64,000 bases of DNA from Thermomonospora echinospora (GTDB lineage Bacteria > Actinomycetota > Actinomycetes > Streptosporangiales > Streptosporangiaceae), in NCBI RefSeq assembly GCF_900108175.1, contig NZ_FNVO01000017.1, forward strand, positions 96,514 through 160,513, written 5' to 3'. The stretch's first letter is position 1. Each line of letters opens with the position of its first letter. Position numbers and translations under genes: made by a program. Shown here one piece after another: positions 8,782-17,256 of the stretch. Below the pieces are notes generated by a model, which made no database searches, was not told the origin of the DNA, and saw only the letters and a program-made list of their open reading frames with translations.

Positions 8782-8817
8782 CATGATCACCCGCCGTGCC
8801 CGCGGCGGGTGATCATG
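8782..8817. repeat. 15-bp perfect inverted repeat upstream of TetR gene
   Basis: CATGATCACCCGCCG (8782-8796) pairs exactly with CGGCGGGTGATCATG (8803-8817) around a six-base loop. It lies 40 bases upstream of the TetR start at 8742. It could be an operator for that regulator or a stem-loop terminator lacking a T-tract; no gene is transcribed into it from the right. Confidence 0.6.
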
Positions 8818-9462
8818 CGTCACGCCCGCCTGACACCGGTCGTCCGGGCATCGGCCCCCACGACGGTGGACGTCCCGCTCCGTCCGGATCTCCCGGTCCG
8901 GCCGTCACGGTGACGCGGGGCTCCCCCGGCGGTACGGGCGTCTGGCGGTGAAGCGGTCACGGCCGGTCGCTCGGCCGGTCGGCGGAGGGGCGCCGCAACG
9001 GGCCCCCGCCGGTGGCCGACGGATCCGGTCCGCCGATGCGAGCGGCCGCGGCGCACGAAGCGATCGCCGCTCAACGCAGAACGCCGGTCCCGGTCCTTGC
9101 GGATCCGGTTCCCATGACCGCAGGATCTTCGCATAACCGGCCGGAGGGCCGGCCCCGCCCTAGGTCATCGTCATTCATGGACGCACTCTGCCCGCGCTTG
9201 GCCCGAGTTCACAGGACTCGAACGGTCGTTCAAACGGCTGAAACGCGGGTCAGTCTACGCCACCAGGCGTTCCGGCCCGTCCAGCGTCACGATGACCTCC
9301 GGGCCGGTGTCACACAGGTGTCACCAGGAACGAGGCCGGTGACGGACGGCCGGATGAGGCGATGGAGCCCGTTCCCGGGCACGGCCGGGCGCCTGTTCCG
9401 GCGCACCGGCCGGCCGCCCGCCGCGACCACGGGCCCGGCCGGCGCGCGGTGCGGACGCCGAA

Positions 9463-9492
9463 CGGCCCGGCCGCCGAAGGGCGGCCGGGCCG
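9463..9492 (-). terminator. Stem-loop terminator of the 11-gene ABC/catabolic operon
   Basis: CGGCCCGGCCGCC (9463-9475) and GGCGGCCGGGCCG (9480-9492) form a perfect 13-bp stem with a four-base loop, starting 43 bases after the stop of the last operon gene. There is no T-tract, as is common in high-GC actinobacteria. Confidence 0.6.
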
Positions 9493-9534
9493 GTGTCGAT
9501 GATCAGCAGGACCCGCGGTGCACGGCTCAGCCGG

Positions 9535-11031
9535 TCACCGCGTGTCCGCCCCGTCCCGGACGATCTCCACGAGCTCGCGGCGCAGGATCTTGCCCGTGGG
9601 TGTGGTCGGCAGCTCGTCCAGGAGCACGATGTCATCGGGCGTCTTCGAGCCGCGCAGCCGCTCGCGCACCCACTCCCGCAGCTCGGCCGGGTCGGCCCGC
9701 CGTCCGGGCCGCGGGACGACGAACGCCGCGATGCGCTGGCCCCACTCCAGGTCGGGCACGCCGGCCACGGCGCACTCCAGGACCGTTTCGTGCCGGGCGA
9801 GCACGTCCTCGATCTCGGCGGGGGCGATGTTCTCGCCGCCGCGGATGATCGTGTCGTCGGCCCGCCCCTGCACGAACAGGAAGCCGTCCTCGTCGAGATG
9901 ACCGCGGTCGCGGGTGGGGAACCAGCCGTCCTCGCGGACCAGGCTGCCCGCCTCGACGTACTCCCCCGCCACCTGTGCCCCGCGCACGACGATGTCGCCG
10001 ACCTGACCCGGAGCGCAGGGCCTGCCCTCCGGGTCGTGGACCTCGATCTGCACCGCCGGCAGCGCCCGGCCGACCGAGCCCAGCCGCGCCCGGACGGCGG
10101 GGTCGGGGCTGGCCGCCGCCTCCCGGTGCTCCTCGGGCCCCAGCACCGCGATCGACGAGGCGGTCTCGGTGAGGCCGTAGGCGTTGACGAAGCCCGTGTG
10201 CGGGAACAGCCGCAGCGCCTCCTCGATGACCTCCCCGGAGATCTTCGCGCCGCCGTAGGACAGCGACCGCAGGTGCGCGGGCGCCCGCCGGCCGCGGGCC
10301 TTCAGCTCGGCGACGATCCGCACCAGCATGGTCGGCACGACCATCGCGTGCGTGACGCCCTCGCGCTCGACGGTGTCGAGCCACCCGGCGGCGGTGAAGT
10401 GGTCGAGGTAGACGACCCGCCGGCCGGAGTAGAGGTTGGACAGCGCGTTGGCGACCGCCGCGATGTGGTACGGGGGGACGCTGACCAGGGTGGCGTCGGT
10501 CTCGTCGGCGGAGGCGAACTCGACCGAGCCGAACAGGTAGGAGACCAGGTGCTGATGCCGCAGCACCGCGCTCTTGGGCGCCGCGGTGGTGCCGCTGGTC
10601 ATCAGCAGCACGGCGATCGATTCGGCGTCGATGTCGTACGCCGAGCGCGGCGCCGGCCCGGCGGCGGGCAGCCGCAGGAACTCCTCGATGCCGACCGTAC
10701 CGGCCCCGGGCACCCGCTCCGGGGTGTCGGTGACGACCAGCGGCGCCCGCTGCCGGCTCATCACCTCGTCGAGCTGCTCGGCGCTGAGCCGGTAGTTCAG
10801 CGGCAGGAACGGGACGCCGGCCAGCGTGGCGGCCAGCAGCGCCACCGGGAACACCGGGCCGTTCCCGCCGAGGTAGACCAGCCGGTCCGCGCCCGCCGAG
10901 GCGACGAACCCGGCCCCCGCCACGGCCCTGGCGCGCAGCCCGGCCCCGGTCAGGCCGCCGGAGCGGCCGCCGAGCAGGACACGGTCGGTCATCCCGTCGG
11001 CGACCATGTCGAGGATCATGGCCAGATTCAT
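9535..11031 (-). CDS. AMP-forming acyl-CoA synthetase
   Basis: A 498-residue ANL-superfamily ligase. Motifs are the P-loop TSGTTAAPKSA near residue 165, YGLTETASS near 305, GWFPTRDRG near 385, IIRGGENIAP near 405 and the C-terminal catalytic lysine in PTGKILRR near 480. It activates a carboxylic acid to acyl-AMP and then acyl-CoA. Start ATG 11031 is embedded in TGATG with the stop of the upstream hydrolase gene. It is the last gene of the ABC operon, so the imported acid is the likely substrate. It closely resembles the ligase at 25557-26999 over its C-terminal half, indicating recent paralogy. Confidence 0.9.
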   Translation of the reverse strand: MNLAMILDMVADGMTDRVLLGGRSGGLTGAGLRARAVAGAGFVASAGADRLVYLGGNGPVFPVALLAATLAGVPFLPLNYRLSAEQLDEVMSRQRAPLVVTDTPERVPGAGTVGIEEFLRLPAAGPAPRSAYDIDAESIAVLLMTSGTTAAPKSAVLRHQHLVSYLFGSVEFASADETDATLVSVPPYHIAAVANALSNLYSGRRVVYLDHFTAAGWLDTVEREGVTHAMVVPTMLVRIVAELKARGRRAPAHLRSLSYGGAKISGEVIEEALRLFPHTGFVNAYGLTETASSIAVLGPEEHREAAASPDPAVRARLGSVGRALPAVQIEVHDPEGRPCAPGQVGDIVVRGAQVAGEYVEAGSLVREDGWFPTRDRGHLDEDGFLFVQGRADDTIIRGGENIAPAEIEDVLARHETVLECAVAGVPDLEWGQRIAAFVVPRPGRRADPAELREWVRERLRGSKTPDDIVLLDELPTTPTGKILRRELVEIVRDGADTR

Positions 11032-11987
11032 CACAGCGCTCCTTGTCGATGCGAGGGAAGGGGGGCCGCTTCACGGGCCAGGGCGCATTCCTCGACGAAC
11101 GACAGCACCTTCAGGTGGTACGCCCTGGCCGACAGCCCGACGCTCAGGTTGTGCCCGCTGTTCACCTGCTCGTGGACGACGACCCGGGGGGACGTGGTGA
11201 ACAGGGCCGCGACCTCGGCCAGCCCTACCGGGCCGCACCGCCACACCGTCTCGTGGTCGCCGAGGCTGTAGTGCACCGGGACGCGTATCCGGGCCGCGAG
11301 GTCGGGGAGGGTCTGCCGCCAGTGCTCCACCTCGACCCCCTCGTATCCGGGGGTGGCGGAGGAGATGCCGGCGACGTCGGCCGGGTAGAGATGGCGCGGC
11401 CCCCAGATGAGGTCGCGCAGCCCGCCGCCCGCCGCCCCGGGGGCGCCGGCGGTCGCCGGCCGCCGGCGCCCCCGTCCCTCCAGGCCGTCCAGCAGGTCCT
11501 GGTGCCGTGCCAGCAGGATTTCGTCCGCGCGGGGCTGGCGGTGCAGGCCGGTGCCGGCGATCTCCAGGCCCAGCAGGTCGGCGCCGCGTTCGTCGGCGGC
11601 CATCCGGACGGCCAGCGCGCAGCCGACCGAATGCGCCATCACGAAGACGCCCGCGCCCCGGGGACGCGCCTCCAGCAGCCGGTCCACCGCCCCGTAGGCG
11701 AGATCGACCCGCCGCCGCGGGTCGGTGAGCCGGTCGGCGTAGGCCTCGGAACCGCCGTATCCGGGCCGGTCCAGGGCGATGACGGTGAATCCGAGCGCCG
11801 CGCCGGTCCGTAGCAGCGACAGCCGTGGCCGGTTCGGCGCGTCGTAGTACACCGACGTCGTCGCGCCCCCGTGCAGGGCGACGACGACCGCCCGTGGCCG
11901 CGGCACCTCCCCCACCAGCGCCGACATCGGGACGCCGCCGACGTCCACGACGCGGTGACCGGGCCGGGGCTCCGTCGGGACGGTCAC
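11031..11987 (-). CDS. Alpha/beta hydrolase
   Basis: A 318-residue alpha/beta hydrolase beginning at GTG 11987, which overlaps the stop of the acyl-CoA dehydrogenase gene (GTGA). Features are the oxyanion-loop ALHGGATTS near residue 35, the nucleophile elbow MAHSVGCALA near 125 (the first Gly of GxSxG is Ala here), the acid residue expected in the HYSLGDHE segment near 255 and the C-terminal His in NSGHNLSVG near 290. The triad appears intact. It probably hydrolyses an ester, lactone, thioester or C-C bond in the pathway served by this operon; I cannot specify which. Confidence 0.8.
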   Translation of the reverse strand: MTVPTEPRPGHRVVDVGGVPMSALVGEVPRPRAVVVALHGGATTSVYYDAPNRPRLSLLRTGAALGFTVIALDRPGYGGSEAYADRLTDPRRRVDLAYGAVDRLLEARPRGAGVFVMAHSVGCALAVRMAADERGADLLGLEIAGTGLHRQPRADEILLARHQDLLDGLEGRGRRRPATAGAPGAAGGGLRDLIWGPRHLYPADVAGISSATPGYEGVEVEHWRQTLPDLAARIRVPVHYSLGDHETVWRCGPVGLAEVAALFTTSPRVVVHEQVNSGHNLSVGLSARAYHLKVLSFVEECALAREAAPLPSHRQGAL

Positions 11988-13153
11988 CAGCCCAGCCGCC
12001 CCTTGCCCGACACCAGCGACCGGGCGATGACCAGGCGCTGGACGTCGTTGGTCCCCTCGCCGATGGCCATCAGCGGGGCGTCCCGGTACAGCCGCTCGAC
12101 GACGAACTCCGCCGAGTAGCCGTAGCCGCCGTGGATGCGCATCGACTCCAGCGCGCACTTGATGGCGACCTCGGAGGCGTACATCTTGGCCATGCCCGCC
12201 TCCATGTCCACCCGGCCGCCGGTGGCCTGGGATCTGGACGCCGCCCAGTAGGTCAGCAGCCGGGCGGCCTGGATCTCGGTGGCCATGTCGGCGAGCTTGA
12301 GCTGGATGGCCTGGAAGTCGGAGATGGGGCGGCCGAACGCCTCCCGTTCCCGCGAGTAGCCCAGCGCCGCGTCGTAGGCCGCCTGCGCGACGCCGACCGC
12401 GCGGGCGGCGATGTTGATCCGGCCGATCTCCAGCCCGCCGAGGATCTGCTGCATGCCGCGGCCCTCCTCGCCGCCCAGCAGGTTCTCCACCGGCACCCGC
12501 ACCTGGTCCAGAACGAGTTCGCTGCTCTCCGGCCCCTTGTAGCCGAGCTTGGGCAGGTCGCGGGTGACCTTGAAGCCCGGTGAGGCGGTCTCCACCAGCA
12601 GCACCGACAAGGCCCGGGGAGAGCGCTCGCCGCCCGTCTTCACCAGGACGGGCAGCACGCCGGCGACCCGCGCGTTGGTGATCCAGGTCTTGGCGCCCGT
12701 CACCACGTAGTGGTCGCCGTCCCGCACCGCCGTCGTCGCGATGCCCTGCAGGTCGGTGCCGGCGCCCGGCTCGGTCAGGCAGATCCCCGACCGCATCTCG
12801 CCGGTCGCCATCCGGGGCAGGTAGCGCTCCTTCTGCTCGGCCGTGCCGTTGCGGGCCACCAGCCAGCAGGCGACCGAGTGCGGGCCGAACAGCCCGGCCG
12901 CGCCCAGCCAGGCACGGGCGATCTCCTCGAAGGCCAGCGCGTAGGAGACCCGGTCGGCGGCGAGCCCGCCGTACTCCTCGGGGACGTTGAGGCCGAACAG
13001 GCCGAGTTCCCGCAGCCGCTCGACGATCTCCGCCGGGTACCGTCCGGTCCGCTCCCACTCGGAGGCGACCGGCATGATCTCCTTGTCGGCGAAGTCCCGC
13101 AGCGTCTGCCGGAACAGGCGCTGCTCGTCGTTCAGCGCGAAGTCCACGGTCAC
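11984..13153 (-). CDS. Acyl-CoA dehydrogenase
   Basis: A 389-residue acyl-CoA dehydrogenase of normal length, homotetrameric type. Motifs are ICLTEPGAGTDLQGIATTA (FAD/substrate loop, near 125), TGAKTWITNARVAG near 150, the C-terminal YRDAPLMAIGEGTNDVQR with the catalytic Glu in GEGT near 370, and the FAD arginine region REREAFGRPISDFQAIQ near 275. It introduces the alpha,beta double bond in an acyl-CoA and passes electrons to ETF. I place the start at GTG 13153 because it forms the GTGA overlap used throughout this operon; ATG 13165 four codons earlier is the alternative. Confidence 0.9.
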   Translation of the reverse strand: MTVDFALNDEQRLFRQTLRDFADKEIMPVASEWERTGRYPAEIVERLRELGLFGLNVPEEYGGLAADRVSYALAFEEIARAWLGAAGLFGPHSVACWLVARNGTAEQKERYLPRMATGEMRSGICLTEPGAGTDLQGIATTAVRDGDHYVVTGAKTWITNARVAGVLPVLVKTGGERSPRALSVLLVETASPGFKVTRDLPKLGYKGPESSELVLDQVRVPVENLLGGEEGRGMQQILGGLEIGRINIAARAVGVAQAAYDAALGYSREREAFGRPISDFQAIQLKLADMATEIQAARLLTYWAASRSQATGGRVDMEAGMAKMYASEVAIKCALESMRIHGGYGYSAEFVVERLYRDAPLMAIGEGTNDVQRLVIARSLVSGKGRLGW

Positions 13154-13875
13154 CTTCCCGTCCATAGTGGCGGCCGGCGTTCGGCGAACGCGCGGGCGCC
13201 CTCCTTGGCGTCGGCGCTGCCGAACACCGCCTCGACCTCGTCGGGGGTGCACCAGCGGCGCTCGCGCATCAGCTTCTTGGTCATCGCCACGCCCAGCGGG
13301 CCGTTCGCCGCGATCCGCCCGGCCAGCTCCAGCGCCTCGGGCAGCACCCGCTCGGCCGGGACGACCCGGTTCACCAGGCCGAACTCGTAGGCGCGCGTGG
13401 CGGTGACCGGGTCGCCGGTCAGTCCCATCTCCAGCGCCACGGCCGTGGGCACCCGGCGCGACAGCAGCGTCCCGCCGCCGCCGGCGAACAGGCCGCGCTT
13501 GACCTCGGTCATCCCGAGCCGGGCGCCCTCGGCGGCGATGACCAGGTCGCAGGCCAGCAGCAGCTCGAAGCCCCCAGCCAGAGCGGAGCCGTTCAGCGCC
13601 GCCACCACCGGGGTGGCGATGCCCCGGTGGTAGAACCACAGCAGCTTCTTGTAGTCGGCTCCGCACGCGAACGCCTTCAGGTCGAGCCCGGCGCAGAAGA
13701 CCGTACCCGCCCCGGTGAGGACGACCGCGCGGACCTCGGGGTCGGCGTCGGCGGACCGCAGCACCACCGTCAGCTCGTCCATGAGCGCCGGATCGAGGGC
13801 GTTGCGCGCCTCGGGCCGGTTCATGGTCATCACGAGCACGTTGCCGACCCGTTCGGTCAGCACGAGATCGCTCAT
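13150..13875 (-). CDS. Enoyl-CoA hydratase/isomerase (crotonase) family protein
   Basis: A 241-residue crotonase starting at ATG 13875, ATGA-overlapped with the amidohydrolase gene. The CoA-binding and oxyanion-hole segments FCAGLDLKAF near residue 60 and LNGSALAGGFELLLACDLVIA near 95 are present. Position 110-130 (RLGMTEVKRGLFAGGGGT) retains one of the two usual acidic residues (E in TEVKRG); the second is glycine-rich, so the exact chemistry (hydration, isomerisation or ring cleavage) is open. It pairs with the acyl-CoA dehydrogenase directly downstream. Confidence 0.87.
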   Translation of the reverse strand: MSDLVLTERVGNVLVMTMNRPEARNALDPALMDELTVVLRSADADPEVRAVVLTGAGTVFCAGLDLKAFACGADYKKLLWFYHRGIATPVVAALNGSALAGGFELLLACDLVIAAEGARLGMTEVKRGLFAGGGGTLLSRRVPTAVALEMGLTGDPVTATRAYEFGLVNRVVPAERVLPEALELAGRIAANGPLGVAMTKKLMRERRWCTPDEVEAVFGSADAKEGARAFAERRPPLWTGR

Positions 13876-15167
13876 CGGGCGGCTTCCACCGCCCGCTTGG
13901 CCCGCTCCCGGTAGCCGGCCAGTTTCTCGGAGGGGTCGATGATGCGCTTGCTGCGGGACTGGATGGACACGTCGTGGTCGGCGGACGCGGCCCGCAGGGC
14001 TCCGACGGTGGCCTGCTCGCGCGGAACGTGGGCGAACGGGTCGAAGGAGTACCAGCGCATGGCGTTCTCGTGGGTCATCTTGTCGATGTCGGAGTCGGGA
14101 ACGTCGTGGCGCACCAGCACCTCGTGCAGTTCCTCGGGGGCGCCGGGCCACATCGAGTCGCTGTGCGGGTAGTCGGCCTCCCAGCAGATGTTGTCGATGC
14201 CGATGTCGTGGCGCAGCTTCACGCCGAGCGGGTCGCTGATGAAGCAGGTCAGGAAGTGCTCGCGGAACACCTCGCTGGGCAGCTTCCCGCCGAAGTCCTG
14301 CAGCGTCCAGGTGGCGTGCATCTCGAACGTGCGGTCCACCCGCTCCAGGAAGTAGGGGATCCAGCCGGTGCCGCCCTCGGACAGGGCGATGCGGATGTCG
14401 GGGAACTCCTTGATCACCCGTGACCACAGCAGGTCGGCGGCGGCCGAGACGATGTTCATCGGCTGCAGGGTGATCATCACGTCCGGCGGCGAGTCCACCG
14501 CCGGGACCGCCAGCCGGCCCGAGGAGCCGATGTGCACGTTCAGCACGGTGCCGGTGTCGCACAGCGCCCGCCACACCGGGTCCCAGTGCTCGCTGTGGAA
14601 GCTCGGGTAGCCCATGGCGGCCGGGTTCTCGCTGAAGGTCAGCGAGTGGCAGCCCTTGGCGGCCACCCGGCGGATCTCGGCCGCGCACGCCTCCGGGTCC
14701 CAGATCACCGGCAGCGCCATCGGGATGAACCGGCCCGGGTAGGCGCCGCACCACTCGTCGATGTGCCAGTCGTTGTAGGCCCGTACCAGGGACAGCGAGA
14801 AGTCGTGGTCCTCGGTGGCGAACAGCCGGGCGGCGAAGCCGGGGAACGACGGGAAGTTCATCGACGCCAGGATGCCGCCGGCGTTCATGTCCTTGACGCG
14901 CTCGTGCACGTCGTAACAGCCGGGGCGGATCTCGTCCAGGCCCTGCGGTTCGAGGCCGTACTCCTCCTTGGGGCGCCCGGCCACCGCGTTCAGCGCGGCG
15001 TTGGGGATCACCGTCTCCCGGAACTGCCATACGTCGGTGCCGTCGTCGCGGTGCACCAGGCGCGGCGCCTCGGCCTTGTAGCGTTCCGGCAGGTGGTTCA
15101 CGAACATGTCGGGCGGTTCGATGATGTGGTCGTCGACGCTGATGAGGATCATGTCGTCGCGGTTCAT
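13872..15167 (-). CDS. Amidohydrolase 2 family metal-dependent hydrolase/decarboxylase
   Basis: A 431-residue TIM-barrel protein from ATG 15167 behind GAAGGGAA. The strand-1 motif is SVDDHIIEPP (D-x-H-x-x-E) rather than HxH. Other probable metal or catalytic residues are His in LNVHIGSSG near 200, the IALSEGGTGWIPYFLER segment near 265 and Asp in EADYPHSDS near 330. This is the ACMSD/LigW-like amidohydrolase-2 group, many of which are non-oxidative decarboxylases or C-C hydrolases. A second member is at 46299-47480, next to another ligase. Cotranscribed with the ABC importer and beta-oxidation genes. Confidence 0.85.
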   Translation of the reverse strand: MNRDDMILISVDDHIIEPPDMFVNHLPERYKAEAPRLVHRDDGTDVWQFRETVIPNAALNAVAGRPKEEYGLEPQGLDEIRPGCYDVHERVKDMNAGGILASMNFPSFPGFAARLFATEDHDFSLSLVRAYNDWHIDEWCGAYPGRFIPMALPVIWDPEACAAEIRRVAAKGCHSLTFSENPAAMGYPSFHSEHWDPVWRALCDTGTVLNVHIGSSGRLAVPAVDSPPDVMITLQPMNIVSAAADLLWSRVIKEFPDIRIALSEGGTGWIPYFLERVDRTFEMHATWTLQDFGGKLPSEVFREHFLTCFISDPLGVKLRHDIGIDNICWEADYPHSDSMWPGAPEELHEVLVRHDVPDSDIDKMTHENAMRWYSFDPFAHVPREQATVGALRAASADHDVSIQSRSKRIIDPSEKLAGYRERAKRAVEAAR

Positions 15168-15178
15168 GGCGGTTCCCT

Positions 15179-15496
15179 TCAGTCGGAGGCGGGCAGCGGC
15201 TTGGCCGCCTTGAGGGTCATCGGGACGCCGTCGCAGCTCAGCTCGCCCGCGCCCGAGGAGATGCACAGCAGTTCCAGCGTCCCGGCGGCGTTGACGTAGC
15301 GCTTGCCGATCAGCGTGGCGGCGTCGGCCGCGCTGGACTGCGACGGCTGCGCGGAGGCCGCGGGGACCATGGGGCTGCCCCCGCAGGCGAGCTGCGGCCG
15401 CTCGCCGTCGGGCGCGCGGACGACCACCACCCGCGTGGTACACACGGTGCTGGCGAGCTGGTCACCGGGACGCAGTGTCGTTGCCGTTGAGTTCAT
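15179..15496 (-). CDS. Small four-cysteine protein of unknown function
   Basis: A 105-residue protein from ATG 15496 behind AAGGGAC; its first 12 codons overlap the end of the upstream membrane-protein gene. I do not recognise the family by name. It reads as two similar halves, each with two cysteines: VCTT...LACGGSPM (Cys19, Cys38) and LLCIS...LSCDGVPM (Cys78, Cys88). The repeated C-x-G-x-P-M suggests a pseudo-twofold fold and possibly a metal site. No signal peptide or membrane segment is visible. Its place between the transporter and the catabolic enzymes, and tight spacing (12 bases to the amidohydrolase), argue for a real accessory role. Confidence 0.7.
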   Translation of the reverse strand: MNSTATTLRPGDQLASTVCTTRVVVVRAPDGERPQLACGGSPMVPAASAQPSQSSAADAATLIGKRYVNAAGTLELLCISSGAGELSCDGVPMTLKAAKPLPASD

Positions 15497-15845
15497 GGCG
15501 GATGTCCCTTTCGAGCAGACGGTCGGCGAGCTGGGTGAGGTCATAGGACTGGCGGGCCATCCAGAACCGCAGGAAGCCGGTCAGCGAGTAGCGCAGGAAG
15601 AGCGCCGATCCCACGACGGCCGCGGACACCCCGCCCAGGGCGAGCGCGAGGGCGTCCCGCTGGACGAGCGGGTCGCGGGTGCCGTGCGACATGAAGTAGG
15701 CCGATGCCCCGAGCACCAGACCGGCCGCCATCAGCGCCACGCCCAGGCGCAGCCACAGCGCGGCCCGCCCGGCGGCTGGGTCGGGGATCTTCAGTTCCGC
15801 CAGTTCGCGGACGAAGCGGTCCGCGCGCGTCTCGGTCGAGGTCAT
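15462..15845 (-). CDS. Small two-helix membrane protein, unknown function
   Basis: A 127-residue protein from ATG 15845, ATGA-overlapped with the upstream ABC ATPase gene. A polar N-terminus of 28 residues precedes two hydrophobic segments (about 30-52 and 66-88) and a charged C-terminal helix (LTQLADRLLERDIRHELNG). I do not recognise the family. Its position directly after the ATPases of a Liv-type importer suggests an accessory membrane component, but this is inference only. Confidence 0.7.
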   Translation of the reverse strand: MTSTETRADRFVRELAELKIPDPAAGRAALWLRLGVALMAAGLVLGASAYFMSHGTRDPLVQRDALALALGGVSAAVVGSALFLRYSLTGFLRFWMARQSYDLTQLADRLLERDIRHELNGNDTASR

Positions 15846-16549
15846 GTGGAACTCCCCAGGTAGAGGGCGGACAGTTCGGTGCGCAGCCCGTCGTCGGGGC
15901 GGCCGTGGCGTTCGATGCGGCCGCGGACCATCACGGCGGCGTGGTCGGCGATGTCCAGGACGGCCGCCGCGAACTGCTCGACGACCAGCACCGCCACGCC
16001 CTGCCGGGCGATCTCGGCGACCTGCTCGTACAGCTCGGCGACGATCAGCGGCGCCAGGCCCATGGACAGCTCGTCCAGCAGCAGCACCGCGGGGTCGGTG
16101 GCCAGGCCCCGGGCCAGGGCGAGCATCTGCTGCTCGCCGCCGGACAGGGTCCCGGCCGTCTGTGTGGCCCGCTTGGCCAGGATCGGGAACCGGGCGAAGG
16201 CGACTTCCTCCACCTGCTCGCGGGAGCGGCCGGTGAAGGTCATCATCAGCAGGTTGTCGCGGACCGACAGGTTGGGGAACACGCCGCGGCCCTCGGGGAT
16301 CAGGCAGACCCCGGCGCGGGCCAGGTCGCGGGGGTCGGCACCGGTCAGGTCGCGTCCGCCCAGCAGCAGCCGGCCCGACTCGGCCGGGTGGACGCCCGCG
16401 GCGACCCGCAGCGTGGTCGTCTTGCCGGCGCCGTTCGGGCCGAGCAGGGCCACCACCTGCCCGGCGCCGACGCGCAGGTCGACGCCGTGCAGGGCGGTGA
16501 TGCCGTCGTAGGCGGCGCGGATCTCGCGCAGTTCGAGCAGCGGGTTCAC
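15842..16549 (-). CDS. Branched-chain-type ABC transporter ATPase (LivF-like)
   Basis: A 235-residue ATPase from GTG 16549 (GTGA overlap with the other ATPase). Walker A GPNGAGKTT near residue 38, signature LSGGEQQ near 135, Walker B AVLLLDE near 155 and the switch His region VLVVEQF near 190 are intact. LivF-type proteins of this length drive uptake through hydrophobic amino acid and acid permeases. Together with the neighbours it makes a complete importer. Confidence 0.92.
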   Translation of the reverse strand: MNPLLELREIRAAYDGITALHGVDLRVGAGQVVALLGPNGAGKTTTLRVAAGVHPAESGRLLLGGRDLTGADPRDLARAGVCLIPEGRGVFPNLSVRDNLLMMTFTGRSREQVEEVAFARFPILAKRATQTAGTLSGGEQQMLALARGLATDPAVLLLDELSMGLAPLIVAELYEQVAEIARQGVAVLVVEQFAAAVLDIADHAAVMVRGRIERHGRPDDGLRTELSALYLGSST

Positions 16550-17256
16550 GCGTCCCCCAGGTAGGCCGCCAGGACCGTCTCGTCTCGCCGGATCACCTCG
16601 GGCGGGCCGGAGGCGATGATCTTTCCGAGGTTGAGCACGTGCACCTCGTCGCACACGTTCATGACCAGGCCCATGTCGTGCTCGACCAGGACGACGGCGG
16701 TCCCGTCGCCGGCCAGCGAGCGCAGCAGGGCCGCGAACCGCTCGGTCTCCTCGCCGTCCTGGCCGGCCGCGGGCTCGTCCAGCAGCAGGAGCTTGGGCCG
16801 CGCGGCCATCGCCCGGCCCACCTCGACCAGCCGGGCGACGCCGGTGGACAGCGAGTCCGACGGCGTGTCGGCGAGGTGGGCCAGGCCGAGCCGGTCGAGG
16901 ATCTCGGTGACGACGTGGTCCGCCCGCCGCCGTTCGGGCCCCAGTTCGGCGGCGACGCGCAGGTTGTCGCCGACGCTGAGGCGGCCGAACAGCTCCAGCC
17001 GCTGGAACGTGCGGGCCAGGCCGTGCCGGGCCCGGCGCGCGGGCCCGAGCCGGGTGACGTCCCGGCCGTCCAGGACCACCCGCCCCGAGGAGGGCCGGCG
17101 CAGCCCGGACACCACGTCGAACAGGGTGCTCTTGCCGGCGCCGTTCGGCCCGATCAGGCCGGTGACCCGACCCGGCTCGGCCGTCATGGCGACGTCGTCC
17201 AGTGCGCGGTGGCCGCCGAAGGCGACCGTCACCCCGCTAACCTGCAGCGAGCCCAC
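16546..17256 (-). CDS. Branched-chain-type ABC transporter ATPase (LivG-like)
   Basis: A 236-residue ATPase from GTG 17256 with AAGGAGG upstream; its start lies 20 bases inside the permease gene. Walker A GPNGAGKST near residue 38, the ARTFQRLELF motif typical of LivG near 85, a modified signature LSTGVARLVE near 135 (LSTG instead of LSGG), Walker B LLLLDEPAAG near 158 and VEHDMGLV near 195 are visible. The degenerate signature is common in LivG-like subunits, so the asymmetry with the LivF-like partner is expected. Confidence 0.92.
   Translation of the reverse strand: MGSLQVSGVTVAFGGHRALDDVAMTAEPGRVTGLIGPNGAGKSTLFDVVSGLRRPSSGRVVLDGRDVTRLGPARRARHGLARTFQRLELFGRLSVGDNLRVAAELGPERRRADHVVTEILDRLGLAHLADTPSDSLSTGVARLVEVGRAMAARPKLLLLDEPAAGQDGEETERFAALLRSLAGDGTAVVLVEHDMGLVMNVCDEVHVLNLGKIIASGPPEVIRRDETVLAAYLGDA

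Larger units (their letters stand above)
8743..9534. other. Gene-free 792-bp region
   Basis: Open frames here have arginine/proline-rich compositions, no ribosome sites and no recognisable domain, so I call no gene. It contains the 15-bp inverted repeat at 8782-8817, the short palindrome GAACG-GT-CGTTC at 9220-9231 (the size and shape of a TetR site), a direct repeat GGTGTCAC near 9305-9325, and the terminator of the ABC operon at 9463-9492. The rest shows nothing I can name. Confidence 0.5.

Noticed and set aside
8820..9134. 104-codon minus-strand frame upstream of the TetR gene
   Set aside because: Composition is dominated by Arg/Gly/Thr, with no Shine-Dalgarno and no recognisable domain.
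9220..9231. GAACG-GT-CGTTC as a TetR operator
   Set aside because: The palindrome is short and about 480 bases from the nearest gene start, so it cannot be tied to a promoter.
9012..9848. 278-codon rightward open frame in the gene-free stretch
   Set aside because: Arginine/proline-rich, no ribosome site, runs antisense into the ligase gene; no family resemblance.
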